This document shows, piece after piece, positions 20,021-28,059 of a DNA stretch of 64,000 bases. Where the stretch lies: the NCBI GenBank assembly GCA_963809875.1, contig CAWELC010000007.1, forward strand, positions 310,001 to 374,000, written 5' to 3'. Each line of letters opens with the position of its first letter. Position 1 is the stretch's first letter. The notes beneath the pieces are model-generated. The model did not search any database and had not been told where the DNA came from. It saw nothing but the letters and a program-made list of their open reading frames with translations. The stretch comes from JAFGAS01 sp963809875 (lineage in GTDB: Bacteria; Desulfobacterota; Zymogenia; Zymogenales; Zymogenaceae). Made by a program: the position numbers and the translations under genes.

Positions 20021-20527
20021 ATGTCGAACACAGGTAATGAGTGTCCTCTCTGTTTTCCCCACGCCGGAGACGTCCTCTTTGACAGCCACAATTTCTATGT
20101 GATGACGTCAAAGAGCATCGGCGATGCTCTCATTATTCCCAAAGGCCATTATCTCACCATGGCCGACCTCCCCGAGGAAATCATTGTCGAGTTTGAAGAG
20201 ATGCGCTCCCTTGTCAGACGGATGCTCAAGGCCGACTTCGGCTCCTGCGTCTTCTATGAGCACACCGGCGAAGGGCTCGCCTGGGCCTTTGTGGGTCACG
20301 GGGACGGCCACGGCCACGCACACCTGCACTGCGCGTTTGCGTCCAACGGATTTCTGGCGAAGCTTCCCGAAACCTACGTCCCGAGGGAGGTCCAGTCCTG
20401 GAAGCAGGTCCTGGAGTCCCGCCGGGGAGGCGAGCACTATTTTTACTACGAGGATAAGAATGACCGGAAGTTCGTCATCCTGGCGACCAATGGTGGGAAG
20501 GCCCTCGCGGAAGACATCATGAAGTAG
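20021..20527 (+). CDS. HIT-family nucleotide hydrolase/transferase
   Basis: A 168-residue histidine-triad protein. ECPLCFP at the N-terminus is a possible Zn knuckle; DALIIPKGHYLTMADLP matches the conserved substrate-site strand; GHGHAHLHCAF carries the H-x-H-x-H triad with the middle His as nucleophile. HIT proteins hydrolyse nucleoside phosphoramidates or dinucleoside polyphosphates. The extended C-terminus (SWKQVLESRRGGEHYFYYED) is longer than in HinT. Ribosome site AAAGGAAACGG. Its 3' end overlaps the predicted end of the converging acyl-CoA synthetase gene. Confidence 0.8.
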   Translation: MSNTGNECPLCFPHAGDVLFDSHNFYVMTSKSIGDALIIPKGHYLTMADLPEEIIVEFEEMRSLVRRMLKADFGSCVFYEHTGEGLAWAFVGHGDGHGHAHLHCAFASNGFLAKLPETYVPREVQSWKQVLESRRGGEHYFYYEDKNDRKFVILATNGGKALAEDIMK

Positions 20528-21990
20528 CGCTCCCGCCTCACGTACCGTCCGTATCTTACCAGCCCCGATAGAGCGATTGCCCCCCGAAGGGGGGAGGGAA
20601 AGAGCAAAATACCCTTCCGTTTCAGTATCTCCTTGAACCGATTGTCTTCCTCCAGGATCCTCTGATCAACCACGGGAATGATGGGCTTCTTATAGACGTC
20701 GATGAGACTGATGATCGCCTCCGCAGTCGTCTCGTCCGCCTTGACGAAGTAGTCCCCGATCGCTTTCATGTCATAGAGATGGCTATAGGGCGAATTCAAT
20801 ATAAATCTGCCCCTGAGCCCCCCGTACCCGATGCCAAGCAGCATCAGCGAGTCGATGTAGTCGCTTTCAAGCAGCGTCGTCAGCGGCTTTCTTGAAATCG
20901 CCGTCCTTGAGGCCGGCCACCAGGTCTACCGGGTTGCCCCTGCTCCAATAGGGGGGAAGTATCGCGTTGAGCCGGTCGACGGTTTCCGACGTCAGGGCGA
21001 CCACGTCCAGCCCGTGCTGCGCGAGGGCGTCGGCTGCCATGACTCCCCATCCGCCGCCCAGGGTGATGACGCCGACCCGGTTTCCCCGGGGGATGGGCTG
21101 GGATGAGAGCACCGCCGCGTAGTCGATCATCTCGTCGATATCCTGCGCCCGGATGACTCCGGATGACCGGAGGGCGGCGGCAAAGACCGCGTCGCTGCCC
21201 ACCATTGCCCCCGTGTGGGACGCACTGGCCCTGGCGCCGGCATGCGTGCTGCCGGCCTTGATGACGACGACCGGCTTCTTTTGAGAGACGCGCCTGAGGC
21301 TTCTCAGGAGGCCGGACCCGTCTTCCACGCCCTCGATGTACGAGAGGATGATATCGGTCTGGGGGTCTTCGGAGAGATAGTCGATAACATCAACGGTCGA
21401 CAGATCCGCCTCGTTACCGGTCGACACGACCCGGGCGATGCCGAGTCCCCTGCGGACGACGCTCGTGGCGATGCTGGACCCCATGTTGCCGCTCTGCGTG
21501 ACGACGGAAACCCGTCCCGGCTCCGGGATGTAGGAGGGCATCCAGGCGGTCAGGCGCACGGGCATGCTCACGATCCCCATGCAGTTGGGACCGATCACCC
21601 TGATGCCGCGCTGTCGCGCGACGCGTATCGTCTCTTCCTCGATGCGCCTTCCCTGGGCGCCGGTCTCGGAATATCCCGCGGTGATGATGACGGCGGCCTT
21701 TGTCCCCTTATCGCCGGCCTCGTTGAAGGACCCCGATGACCTTTTCGATTGGGACGATGATCATCACGAGATCGACCGGACCGGGGATCTCGGAAAGCGC
21801 TTTATAGGCGGGTATCCCGAAGATCTCGCGCTGGTTCGGGTTGACCGGATAGATCTCTACCCGCAAAACCGCCCAGGAGGACGTTGTGAAAGATGATCGT
21901 CCCCCACTTCGCGAAGGTGGTGGAGGCCCCGACGATCGCCACCGTGCGGGGGGCAAAAAAGGGGGTAAGCTCCGATCTGTTATCGCTCAT
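20446..21990 (-). CDS. ADP-forming acyl-CoA synthetase, alpha-subunit type; about three frameshifts
   Basis: Resembles the alpha part of NDP-forming acetyl/acyl-CoA synthetases. An N-terminal CoA-binding Rossmann domain (TPFFAPRTVAIVGAS; IYPVNPN; DLVMIIVP; IGPNCMGI) is followed by succinyl-CoA-ligase-like domains (VTQSGNMGSSIA; STGNEADLSTVDVIDYL; SASHTGAMVGSDAVF, which holds the phosphorylatable His; NRVGVITLGGGWGVMAADAL). Single-base repairs near 21885, 21730 and 20880 join the pieces to about 513 residues. No ATP-grasp beta domain follows, so a separate beta subunit is needed, or the protein is regulatory. The start at 21990 is fixed by a promoter at 22028-22056. The stop at 20446 overlaps the HIT gene by 82 bases; an undetected shift could put it near 20540. 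Confidence 0.75.
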
Positions 21991-22027
21991 TTCGGCACCG
22001 TTGATATGCGAGAAATCCCAATAGAGT

Positions 22028-22056
22028 TTTATAGGTGATATGAGAGGATGTGTCAA
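22028..22056 (-). promoter_or_regulatory. Sigma70-type promoter of the acyl-CoA synthetase gene
   Basis: On the minus strand TTGACA (22051-22056), 17-base spacer, TATAAA (22028-22033). Transcription would begin near 22021, about 30 bases before ATG 21990. Confidence 0.78.
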
Positions 22057-22089
22057 GGATATTTGATGAACCGGGAGGGGGAAGAGAAA

Positions 22090-22404
22090 TCAGCGGCCGC
22101 CGATGACCCTCTTGACCCTGAGCGATGAGCCTGTTATTCTTCCCCCGATGTTGCGCTTGACCGTGCAGACGCCGCTTTGCCCCGGAAACAGCCCGCATCG
22201 GTTGAAACACCCCCGGCAGGTCATGAATCCGGAGACAAGGGGTGGCCTCGGTGACGGCGCCGTCGCGCCGGGCTTGGCCGAAAGCGGAACGCGCCGTGGT
22301 TTATCGGCGGGGGACCGAGTAGTCTCGGTCAGACAATCGTGGCAGACCGGCAGCCTCTCTGATATAATAGGGCTCTCTTTTCCGCACCTGGGGCACATTT
22401 CCAT
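22090..22404 (-). CDS. Short Cys-rich protein: zinc ribbon plus N-terminal fragment of a radical-SAM-like protein
   Basis: 104 residues. The first part has two CxxC pairs (CPRCGKE; CHDC), a zinc ribbon. The second has CRGCFNRCGLFPGQSGVC, the C-x2-C-x3-C-x8-C pattern seen at the N-terminus of AmmeMemoRadiSam-type and pyruvate-formate-lyase-activase-like radical SAM proteins. It then stops after VKRVIGGR. Less than 70 bases separate this stop from the next promoter, so no catalytic domain follows in any frame. It is either a truncated relic or a small stand-alone metal-binding protein. No function assigned. Confidence 0.5.
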   Translation of the reverse strand: MEMCPRCGKESPIISERLPVCHDCLTETTRSPADKPRRVPLSAKPGATAPSPRPPLVSGFMTCRGCFNRCGLFPGQSGVCTVKRNIGGRITGSSLRVKRVIGGR

Positions 22405-22484
22405 ATCTTTATGATAGCGCGCCGGGGCGCGAAAGTCAAACGGGCGCGGCCGTCATGGGCCGCCGCCCGGCCACAGGAGAATAA

Positions 22485-23900
22485 ATGGAAAAACGTTTTG
22501 TCGCGGTCGATAAGCGGGTCATCGAGCTCCTGACGTCGATCGTGGGGCCCGACGGCGTCGTCGTCGATCCCGAGGTCGTCGAACGCTATTGCCGGGACGA
22601 GACAACCGAATCTGCCGAAACGGCGGGGCGCGCCGAGGTGGTGGTCAAGCCGCGCGACACCGACGCGGTCGCCGAGGTCGTACGCCTTGCGGCGGGCCTT
22701 CCGATACCGATCACCCCGCGGGGCGGCGGGACGGGGGTGACCGGGGGAGCGGTACCGGCCGTCGGTGGGATCGTGCTCTCGCTGGAGAGGATGAACCGCA
22801 TCATCGAGATCGACACGGATAACCTCATGGCGGTGGCGCAGCCGTGCGTCATCACGGGCGACCTTGCCCGGGCCGCGGCCGAGCAGGGCCTTTTTTATCC
22901 TCCGGACCCCGCCAGTCTCGATTCCTGCGCGCTGGGGGGAAACGTCGCCGAGGGGGCGGGGGGGCCGTGCGCCGTCAAGTACGGCACCACCAAGGACTAC
23001 GTGACGGGACTGGAGGTGGTATTCCCTGACGGGTCGGTCTCCCGTCTCGGGGGAAAGATCGTCAAGAACGCCACCGGTTACAACCTCATCGGTCTTATGG
23101 TCGGCAGCGAGGGGACCCTCGGCGTCATCACGGAGATCACCGTCAGGCTTCTGCCTCTCCCCCCCTGTTCGGTGGACCTTCTGGTGCCGTTTACCGACCT
23201 CGCGTCGGCGTCGGCGGCCGTCAGCGCCGTTATTCGCGCCCGCATCGTCCCCACGACCATCGAGTTCATCGAGAAAGAGGCCATTATACTGGCCGGCCGT
23301 TTTCTGAAGAAAGAACTCCCTTTTCCGGACGCCGGGGCCCAGCTCCTCATCCGGCTGGACGGGGACGAAAAGGCGGCGATAGATCGGCAGATGGAGCGTC
23401 TCTGGGAGGCGGTGCGGGGGTGGGGAGCCGCCGACATGATCGTCGCCGACTCGGCCACGACCCGGGACCGCCTCTGGGAGGGTCGACGGTGTATGCGGGA
23501 AGCCGTCGTGGCCGAGGGTGGGGCCAAATGCGGGGAGGACGTGGTGGTGCCGAGGGCGGCCATTCCGGCGCTGGTCGGCAGGGCCAAGGCCCATCTCTCC
23601 GACGTCGGGATCGGCTCGATCTTCTTCGGACACGCGGGAGACGGTAATATCCACGTAGAGCTGATGAAGGGAAAGCTCTCCGACGACGAGTGGAACGGGA
23701 GGCTGCCCGCGGCGCGGGAAGGGCTTTACCGAATCGCCGCGGGGCTCGGCGGCATGATCACCGGCGAGCACGGTATCGGCCTCATACGAAAGGAATATCT
23801 GGGCCTTTCGCTCGACGACGCCCAGATCGCGGTCATGCGCAGGATCAAGGATGCGCTTGACCCCAAGGGAATCATGAATCCGGGCAAGATATTCGTGTGA
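22485..23900 (+). CDS. GlcD-type FAD-linked oxidase (glycolate/lactate dehydrogenase-like)
   Basis: 471 residues, clean frame, ribosome site AGGAGA. The N-terminal FAD_binding_4 (VAO-type) domain has ITPRGGGTGVTGGAVP and the NVAEGAGGPCAVKYGTTKDYVTGLEVV segment. The C-terminal FAD-oxidase domain ends with GEHGIGLIRKEYL and PKGIMNPGKIF. VAO-family 2-hydroxyacid dehydrogenases of this kind oxidise glycolate, D-lactate or similar acids and usually pass electrons to an iron-sulfur partner (GlcF). No such partner gene is adjacent in this window. Substrate unknown. Confidence 0.85.
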   Translation: MEKRFVAVDKRVIELLTSIVGPDGVVVDPEVVERYCRDETTESAETAGRAEVVVKPRDTDAVAEVVRLAAGLPIPITPRGGGTGVTGGAVPAVGGIVLSLERMNRIIEIDTDNLMAVAQPCVITGDLARAAAEQGLFYPPDPASLDSCALGGNVAEGAGGPCAVKYGTTKDYVTGLEVVFPDGSVSRLGGKIVKNATGYNLIGLMVGSEGTLGVITEITVRLLPLPPCSVDLLVPFTDLASASAAVSAVIRARIVPTTIEFIEKEAIILAGRFLKKELPFPDAGAQLLIRLDGDEKAAIDRQMERLWEAVRGWGAADMIVADSATTRDRLWEGRRCMREAVVAEGGAKCGEDVVVPRAAIPALVGRAKAHLSDVGIGSIFFGHAGDGNIHVELMKGKLSDDEWNGRLPAAREGLYRIAAGLGGMITGEHGIGLIRKEYLGLSLDDAQIAVMRRIKDALDPKGIMNPGKIFV

Positions 23901-24040
23901 GCGGCCCGGTTTTCCGACGCCCCGGCAAGCGGGCGGCGTCCCCGGATTGTCCGGTTGGTGCGCGAGCCGCGATCGGATCGACCGATCCGAACTACCCATC
24001 GAGCCGGATAGGGGCCGGTCCGACTCCCATGAAAGGGAGA

Positions 24041-24073
24041 TGGGGAGCGCCTCGCGCCGCTCGGGCGCTCCCG
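24041..24073 (-). terminator. Possible hairpin at the end of the VOC/hydrolase operon
   Basis: GGGAGCGCC and GGCGCTCCC can pair about 20 bases downstream of the last gene on the minus strand. The following sequence (CATCTCCCTTTC) is only weakly U-rich, so this is a tentative terminator. Confidence 0.35.
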
Positions 24074-24088
24074 TTGTGAAAGCTGTTC

Positions 24089-24595
24089 TTAAATTTTGGC
24101 CCGATTCTTGTATTTCGTGGCCATATTGATCCGGCCGACGATCCCTCCGAGGAACTTATTGACGTAGTAGAGGAATCCCAGATCGGTGAGCTCCACCAGG
24201 TGACCGTCGGGGTCTTTTAAAAAGGCAAAGGTGTTGCCGCTTTCGACCATCGGCGGGGCCAGAAACTTTACGCCCTTGGCGGTGAGCTCTTTGAAGGCCT
24301 TATCGACGTTCGGCACCTCCAGGGCCAAATGCGTGATGCCCGGGCAATTCCACTTGACCTCCTTACCCTTTTCGGCGGGACTGAACTCGAAAAGCTCGAT
24401 GAAGTTGCCCCAGCCGCACCGGAGCATCGCGATCTTTACCTTGGTTTTTTCCAGACCGTAGATCTCCTTGATGACCTTGGGAGGCAGATCGACCACCGCC
24501 ATTACCGGCAGGCCGAAATGGCCCCAGTAAAAATCGATGCTCTTCTTGAGGCTTGAAACCGTCATTCCCACCTGGCTCAGCGTTTTTACCCTCAT
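24089..24595 (-). CDS. VOC-superfamily protein, paralogue 1
   Basis: 168 residues with two beta-alpha-beta-beta-beta modules of the vicinal oxygen chelate fold: LSQVGMTVSSLKKSIDFYWGHFGLPV and GITHLALEVPNVDKAFKELTAKGVKF, then FLKDPDGHLVELTDLG. In many VOC enzymes a His begins the first strand; here it is Gln (SQVGMTV). The second-module His (ITHLAL) and the terminal Glu (LVELTD) are kept. Roughly half its residues match the neighbouring gene at 24676-25182, so they are a tandem pair. VOC enzymes include CoA epimerases, dioxygenases and glyoxalases; which applies is unknown. Last gene of the minus-strand cluster. Confidence 0.72.
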   Translation of the reverse strand: MRVKTLSQVGMTVSSLKKSIDFYWGHFGLPVMAVVDLPPKVIKEIYGLEKTKVKIAMLRCGWGNFIELFEFSPAEKGKEVKWNCPGITHLALEVPNVDKAFKELTAKGVKFLAPPMVESGNTFAFLKDPDGHLVELTDLGFLYYVNKFLGGIVGRINMATKYKNRAKI

Positions 24596-24675
24596 GGACA
24601 GCTCCTTACGTATGGTGTGATTATTATTTGGGCGCGTAATCGGTGATCAGCGCGTTGACTTTCGAGGTGCTCCTT

Positions 24676-25182
24676 CTATATCCCGTCCCGATCCCTGAAC
24701 CGTGTCGCCATATAGATCCAGCCCACGAACCTTCCGAAGAACTTATTGAGGTAGTAGAGGATCCCCATGTCGATAAGCTCGACGAGGTTGCCGTCGGGAT
24801 CTTTCAGGAAGACGAAGTGCGCCCCCTTCTCGTGCACGGGCCCGCCGAGGAACTTCACGCCCCTGGCCGTAAGCTGCCGGTAGGCCCTGTCGACGTTTCC
24901 GACATCCAGCGTAAGATGGGTAAAACCGGGCTGGCTCCGGACGGCCTCCCGGGGCGTTTGGGGCGGCACAAATTCGAAGAGCTCGATGAAGCTTCCCCAC
25001 CCGCATCTGAGAAGCGCGATCTTTACCGTTGTATCCTCGATCCCGTAGAGCTCCCTGATGACGCCCGAGGGACCCTCCATAATCTCAACCACCGGCAGCC
25101 TGAAGTTCCCCCAGTAAAAGTCGATGCTCGTCCTAAGGCTCTTGACCGTCATTCCTATCTGGCTCAGCGCCTTTACCCGCAC
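24676..25182 (-). CDS. VOC-superfamily protein, paralogue 2
   Basis: 168 residues, same length and layout as the downstream paralogue: LSQIGMTVKSLRTSIDFYWGNFRLPV, LLRCGWGSFIELFEFVPP, FTHLTLDVGNVDRAYRQLTARGVKFLG, then FLKDPDGNLVELIDMG. The first metal-ligand position is again Gln. Both end with an unusual basic tail (GWIYMATRFRDRDG). The tail and Gln are shared, so duplication came after these features arose. It starts 25 bases downstream of an alpha/beta hydrolase, implying co-transcription and possibly a shared substrate. Confidence 0.72.
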   Translation of the reverse strand: MRVKALSQIGMTVKSLRTSIDFYWGNFRLPVVEIMEGPSGVIRELYGIEDTTVKIALLRCGWGSFIELFEFVPPQTPREAVRSQPGFTHLTLDVGNVDRAYRQLTARGVKFLGGPVHEKGAHFVFLKDPDGNLVELIDMGILYYLNKFFGRFVGWIYMATRFRDRDGI

Positions 25183-25206
25183 GGGTTTTCTCCTTCTTTC
25201 GGGCGG

Positions 25207-26145
25207 CTATTTTCCCGCTCCCGTAATAAAATCCGAGATCAGCTTATTGACGACGTCTGGGTGCTCTTCGTGGGGGAGGTGACCCGCTTCCGCTATAATC
25301 TGCACCTCGGCCCCCGGGATATCCCGCTTGAAGTATTGGGCATGAGAGACGGGGATGAGCGTGTCCTCTTCCCCCCAGATGACGAGCGTCGGCGCCTTGA
25401 TCGTCTTGATCTTGTCACTATTGAGGTCTTTGGCGTCGTCGATATGCCGGCCGACCCAGAGCGGGGCCTTCCGGCCGTTTTCGGTCTTATAGACGTTGTA
25501 GTAGGAATCGACCACGTCGTCGGTTACGAACGCGTTGTTATAATAGATCCCCGACGTGAGCGAGTCTTTGATCACCCAGCGATAGTTAAATGACATCAGG
25601 ACCTCGCCGATGACCGGGTATTTCATCAGGGTAAAGAGGATGAAGCCCTCGTTCTCGGGATATCCCATAGAATCGATGAGGACGAGCTTTTCCACCCGAT
25701 CCGGATATTTAAAGTAACTCTCCATCGCCACGCCGCCGCCCATGGAGTTGCCCACGAGTATCGCCTTTTTGATTCCCATGGCGTCCATGAACTTCACCAT
25801 GAAGTCGGCATACCCGGCCAGCGAATAGTCGAACTCTTTCGGTTTGTCGCTGTAGCCGAATCCCGGCAGATCCAGCGACCAGACGGAAAAGTGCTTGGCA
25901 AGCTCGGGCATGTTCGAGCGCCACGTGTAGAGGGTTGACGTATATCCGTGGATGAGGATAACGGGCGTTCCCGTCCCCTCATGTTCCATGTGGACCTGCA
26001 TGCCGTCGACGTTGGCGAACGTCCCATAGCTCACGAGATCCCGGCCGGGCACCGTCGGCACGAGCTCCCACACGGCCCAGTGAATTCCCAGCCCCACGAC
26101 GACAAGCCCGATAACCACGCAAAGAACGACAAATAATCGTTTCAT
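25207..26145 (-). CDS. Membrane-anchored alpha/beta hydrolase, paralogue 1
   Basis: 312 residues. A hydrophobic N-terminal segment (LFVVLCVVIGLVVVGLGIH) looks like a signal anchor. Then comes the hydrolase core: VILIHGYTSTLYTW, SLDLPGFGYSDKP, VGNSMGGGVAM (nucleophile Ser), VIWGEEDTLIPV (Asp) and AGHLPHEEHPDVV (His). The GNSMGG elbow is common in C-C bond hydrolases of meta-cleavage pathways and in related esterases. Start ATG 26145 has GGGGGG upstream. Its own promoter with an overlapping palindrome lies at 26170-26206. Paralogue of the next gene upstream. Confidence 0.82.
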   Translation of the reverse strand: MKRLFVVLCVVIGLVVVGLGIHWAVWELVPTVPGRDLVSYGTFANVDGMQVHMEHEGTGTPVILIHGYTSTLYTWRSNMPELAKHFSVWSLDLPGFGYSDKPKEFDYSLAGYADFMVKFMDAMGIKKAILVGNSMGGGVAMESYFKYPDRVEKLVLIDSMGYPENEGFILFTLMKYPVIGEVLMSFNYRWVIKDSLTSGIYYNNAFVTDDVVDSYYNVYKTENGRKAPLWVGRHIDDAKDLNSDKIKTIKAPTLVIWGEEDTLIPVSHAQYFKRDIPGAEVQIIAEAGHLPHEEHPDVVNKLISDFITGAGK

Positions 26146-26169
26146 GGCATGTACCCCCCAATTACCTCA

Positions 26170-26206
26170 CGAGTATGACATACTCGACGATCCAATTTCA
26201 AGTCAA
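26170..26206 (-). promoter_or_regulatory. Promoter with perfect 17-bp palindromic operator-like site
   Basis: On the minus strand TTGACT (26201-26206), 18-base spacer and TATGTC (26177-26182). The -10 box is buried in a perfect palindrome, CGAGTATG-A-CATACTCG, at 26170-26186. The -35 overlaps the stop of the upstream hydrolase gene. A repressor bound here would block transcription of the downstream hydrolase and VOC genes. Confidence 0.5.
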
Positions 26207-27192
26207 AAGCGGCGGCGCACCGGCGGGCCTTCCTCCCGATGCTCCCGAGCTTCGGTCGGCCCGATGAAATCGAGGATCAGGCGATTGACTACCTCGGGCC
26301 GTTCTTCGTGCGGCACGTGGCCGGCCTCCTCGATGATCACCGTGCGCGCCCCCGCTATCTCGCGCCCGAACCGCTCGGCATGGGCGGCGGGCAGGATTTT
26401 GTCGTGCCGGCCCCAGATGATCAGTGTGGGCTGCCGGACGCCGGCGATCTCGTCCGGGGGAATCGTGGGGGAGGGGCCCAATGCCCGATAGACCCAGATC
26501 GGCGCCTTCCTGCCGTTTGGCGTCCGGTAGGCCGCCGCGAAACGCCGGGCCGTCTCGTCATCGACCACCGACGGGTCGCGGTAGACCCGCGCCTTCAACA
26601 GGAGCTTGATGGAGCGGGGGCCGGCCGCGCCCATCACCAGGCCGCGGATCACCGGGAGCGCGACAAACCGGTAGACCTGAAACGATCGTTTGTAGTAACC
26701 GAGGGAATCGATCAGGACGAGGCGTCTCACCCTCTCCGGGAACATGAGTGCGGTCTTGATCGCAACGCCGCCGCCCATGGAGTTACCCACGAGGACCGCG
26801 CGCTGGATTCCCATCGTATCCATGAGCGAGACGATGAATCGCGCGTACCCGGAGAGGGTATAGTCAAATCCCTCGGGCTTGTCCGAGAGCCCGAATCCCG
26901 GCAGATCCGGGGCCACTACCCACCGGTGTCTCGAAAGGGCGGGCACCGTGTGCCTCCAGCACCAGTTGGAGGCGGCAAACCCGGGGATGAGGATGATCGG
27001 GTCCGCGTGCCGGTGGCCGCGCCCCTGCTGCCACAGGCGGATGGCGTTGCCGTCCACGGTGACGAACTCACCGGTGTCGACGGGACTTTCGGCGGGCGCA
27101 GGCGATGCTGCCGCCCGACCCCACCCGACGGCACCCGCGACGGCAAGCGCGCAGATGATCACGAACACGGCGACGATAAGAAGGTATCCCAT
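26203..27192 (-). CDS. Membrane-anchored alpha/beta hydrolase, paralogue 2
   Basis: 329 residues with an N-terminal membrane segment (LLIVAVFVIICALAVAGAVGW). Core motifs match paralogue 1: IILIPGFAASNWCW, APDLPGFGLSDKP, VGNSMGGGVAIK (Ser nucleophile), IIWGRHDKILPAAHAERFG (Asp) and AGHVPHEERPEVVNRLILDFI (His). The oxyanion motif is IPGF instead of HG, so substrate handling may differ. It follows the DUF72 gene by 9 bases. Substrate unknown. Confidence 0.8.
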   Translation of the reverse strand: MGYLLIVAVFVIICALAVAGAVGWGRAAASPAPAESPVDTGEFVTVDGNAIRLWQQGRGHRHADPIILIPGFAASNWCWRHTVPALSRHRWVVAPDLPGFGLSDKPEGFDYTLSGYARFIVSLMDTMGIQRAVLVGNSMGGGVAIKTALMFPERVRRLVLIDSLGYYKRSFQVYRFVALPVIRGLVMGAAGPRSIKLLLKARVYRDPSVVDDETARRFAAAYRTPNGRKAPIWVYRALGPSPTIPPDEIAGVRQPTLIIWGRHDKILPAAHAERFGREIAGARTVIIEEAGHVPHEERPEVVNRLILDFIGPTEAREHREEGPPVRRRF

Positions 27193-27201
27193 ATCCGTTG
27201 C

Positions 27202-28011
27202 CTACCCGGTTTGCTCAATGACCATTCGGGCGAGCTCGGCGGCGTTCTTGGCCGCCGACCCGAGATGGCAGTTGTTGAAGAAGACGAGTGTCTTTTTGCT
27301 CTTTGTGGAGAGGTTCAGGATGGGGGCGACGAGCTCGGAGAGCTCCGCGGTCGAGTAGAGATAGTCGTACCTCACCTCGCGGGGCGCGTTGAACCAGTCG
27401 GGGTTCCTCCCGTGGAATCGGAAGTAGGCGATATCGGTGGTTGCCGCCGGATAAAAGGGCATGAGTCCCCCGATTTTCGGCTCGTCCACGACGCAGTAGC
27501 CAAGGCCGTTGTCCCTTAAAATCGTCATCGCCGACTCGTCGTGCCAGTCGCGGTTGCGAAACTCGACGATCGTCGGGATGTCGCCCATGAGCTCCCGAAA
27601 GCGCGCGAGGTAGGCCTCGTTTGCCGCATTGCGGTAAAAAAAGTAGGGAAATTGGGCCAGCACCGCCGAGAGCTTACCCTCGGCCTCAAGGCCCGACACA
27701 CCCTCGATGAAGGACGCGAACGCCTGTCGGTTGTCGACCATCTGGAGCCTTTTCCTGTCACTCCAGAGGTCGTGGGTCATTGAGCCGTGGGCCTTGACGG
27801 CAAAGGTGAAGTCGGCCGACGTCTTGGCGCTCATGGCGTCAAGGGTCCTTCCGGACGGCATGGTGTAGTACGTATAGTTGATCTCGAGGGTCGAAAAGCC
27901 CAGCTGTTGCTCATAGTAGGCGAGCCATTCACTCTTCCTGAGGCCGGGGGGATAGATCACCCCCGCCCAGTCGGGAAACGAAAAGCCGCTCGTGCCGATC
28001 AGGATGGTCAT
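27202..28011 (-). CDS. DUF72 (YecE-like) TIM-barrel protein
   Basis: 269 residues. The N-terminus ILIGTSGFSFPDWAGVIYP and the following YYEQQLGFSTLEINYTYYTMPS, FAVKAHGSMTHD, AVLAQFPYFF, VEFRNRDWHDE, RFHGRN and VFFNNCHLGSAAKNA are hallmarks of the DUF72/YecE family. Its molecular function is not established as far as I know; the fold resembles TIM-barrel nucleases. Start taken at ATG 28011 because the family begins right at this strand; an in-frame ATG at 28029 is possible. Part of the minus-strand unit. Confidence 0.85.
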   Translation of the reverse strand: MTILIGTSGFSFPDWAGVIYPPGLRKSEWLAYYEQQLGFSTLEINYTYYTMPSGRTLDAMSAKTSADFTFAVKAHGSMTHDLWSDRKRLQMVDNRQAFASFIEGVSGLEAEGKLSAVLAQFPYFFYRNAANEAYLARFRELMGDIPTIVEFRNRDWHDESAMTILRDNGLGYCVVDEPKIGGLMPFYPAATTDIAYFRFHGRNPDWFNAPREVRYDYLYSTAELSELVAPILNLSTKSKKTLVFFNNCHLGSAAKNAAELARMVIEQTG

Positions 28012-28059
28012 AACAGACTGCCTCCGCACACCGCACAGCCCTCATCGGGACTCATTCCA

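Noticed and set aside
21991..22056. Upstream start at 22056 for the acyl-CoA synthetase
   Set aside because: This would place the start codon inside the -35 box of a near-consensus promoter; ATG 21990 lies just after the predicted transcript start.
22329..23999. A 556-codon open frame on the minus strand opposite the GlcD-type gene
   Set aside because: It is a GC-rich antisense shadow: the plus-strand frame has full FAD-oxidase motifs and a ribosome site, and the antisense protein is Arg/Asp/Gly-rich without any recognisable domain.
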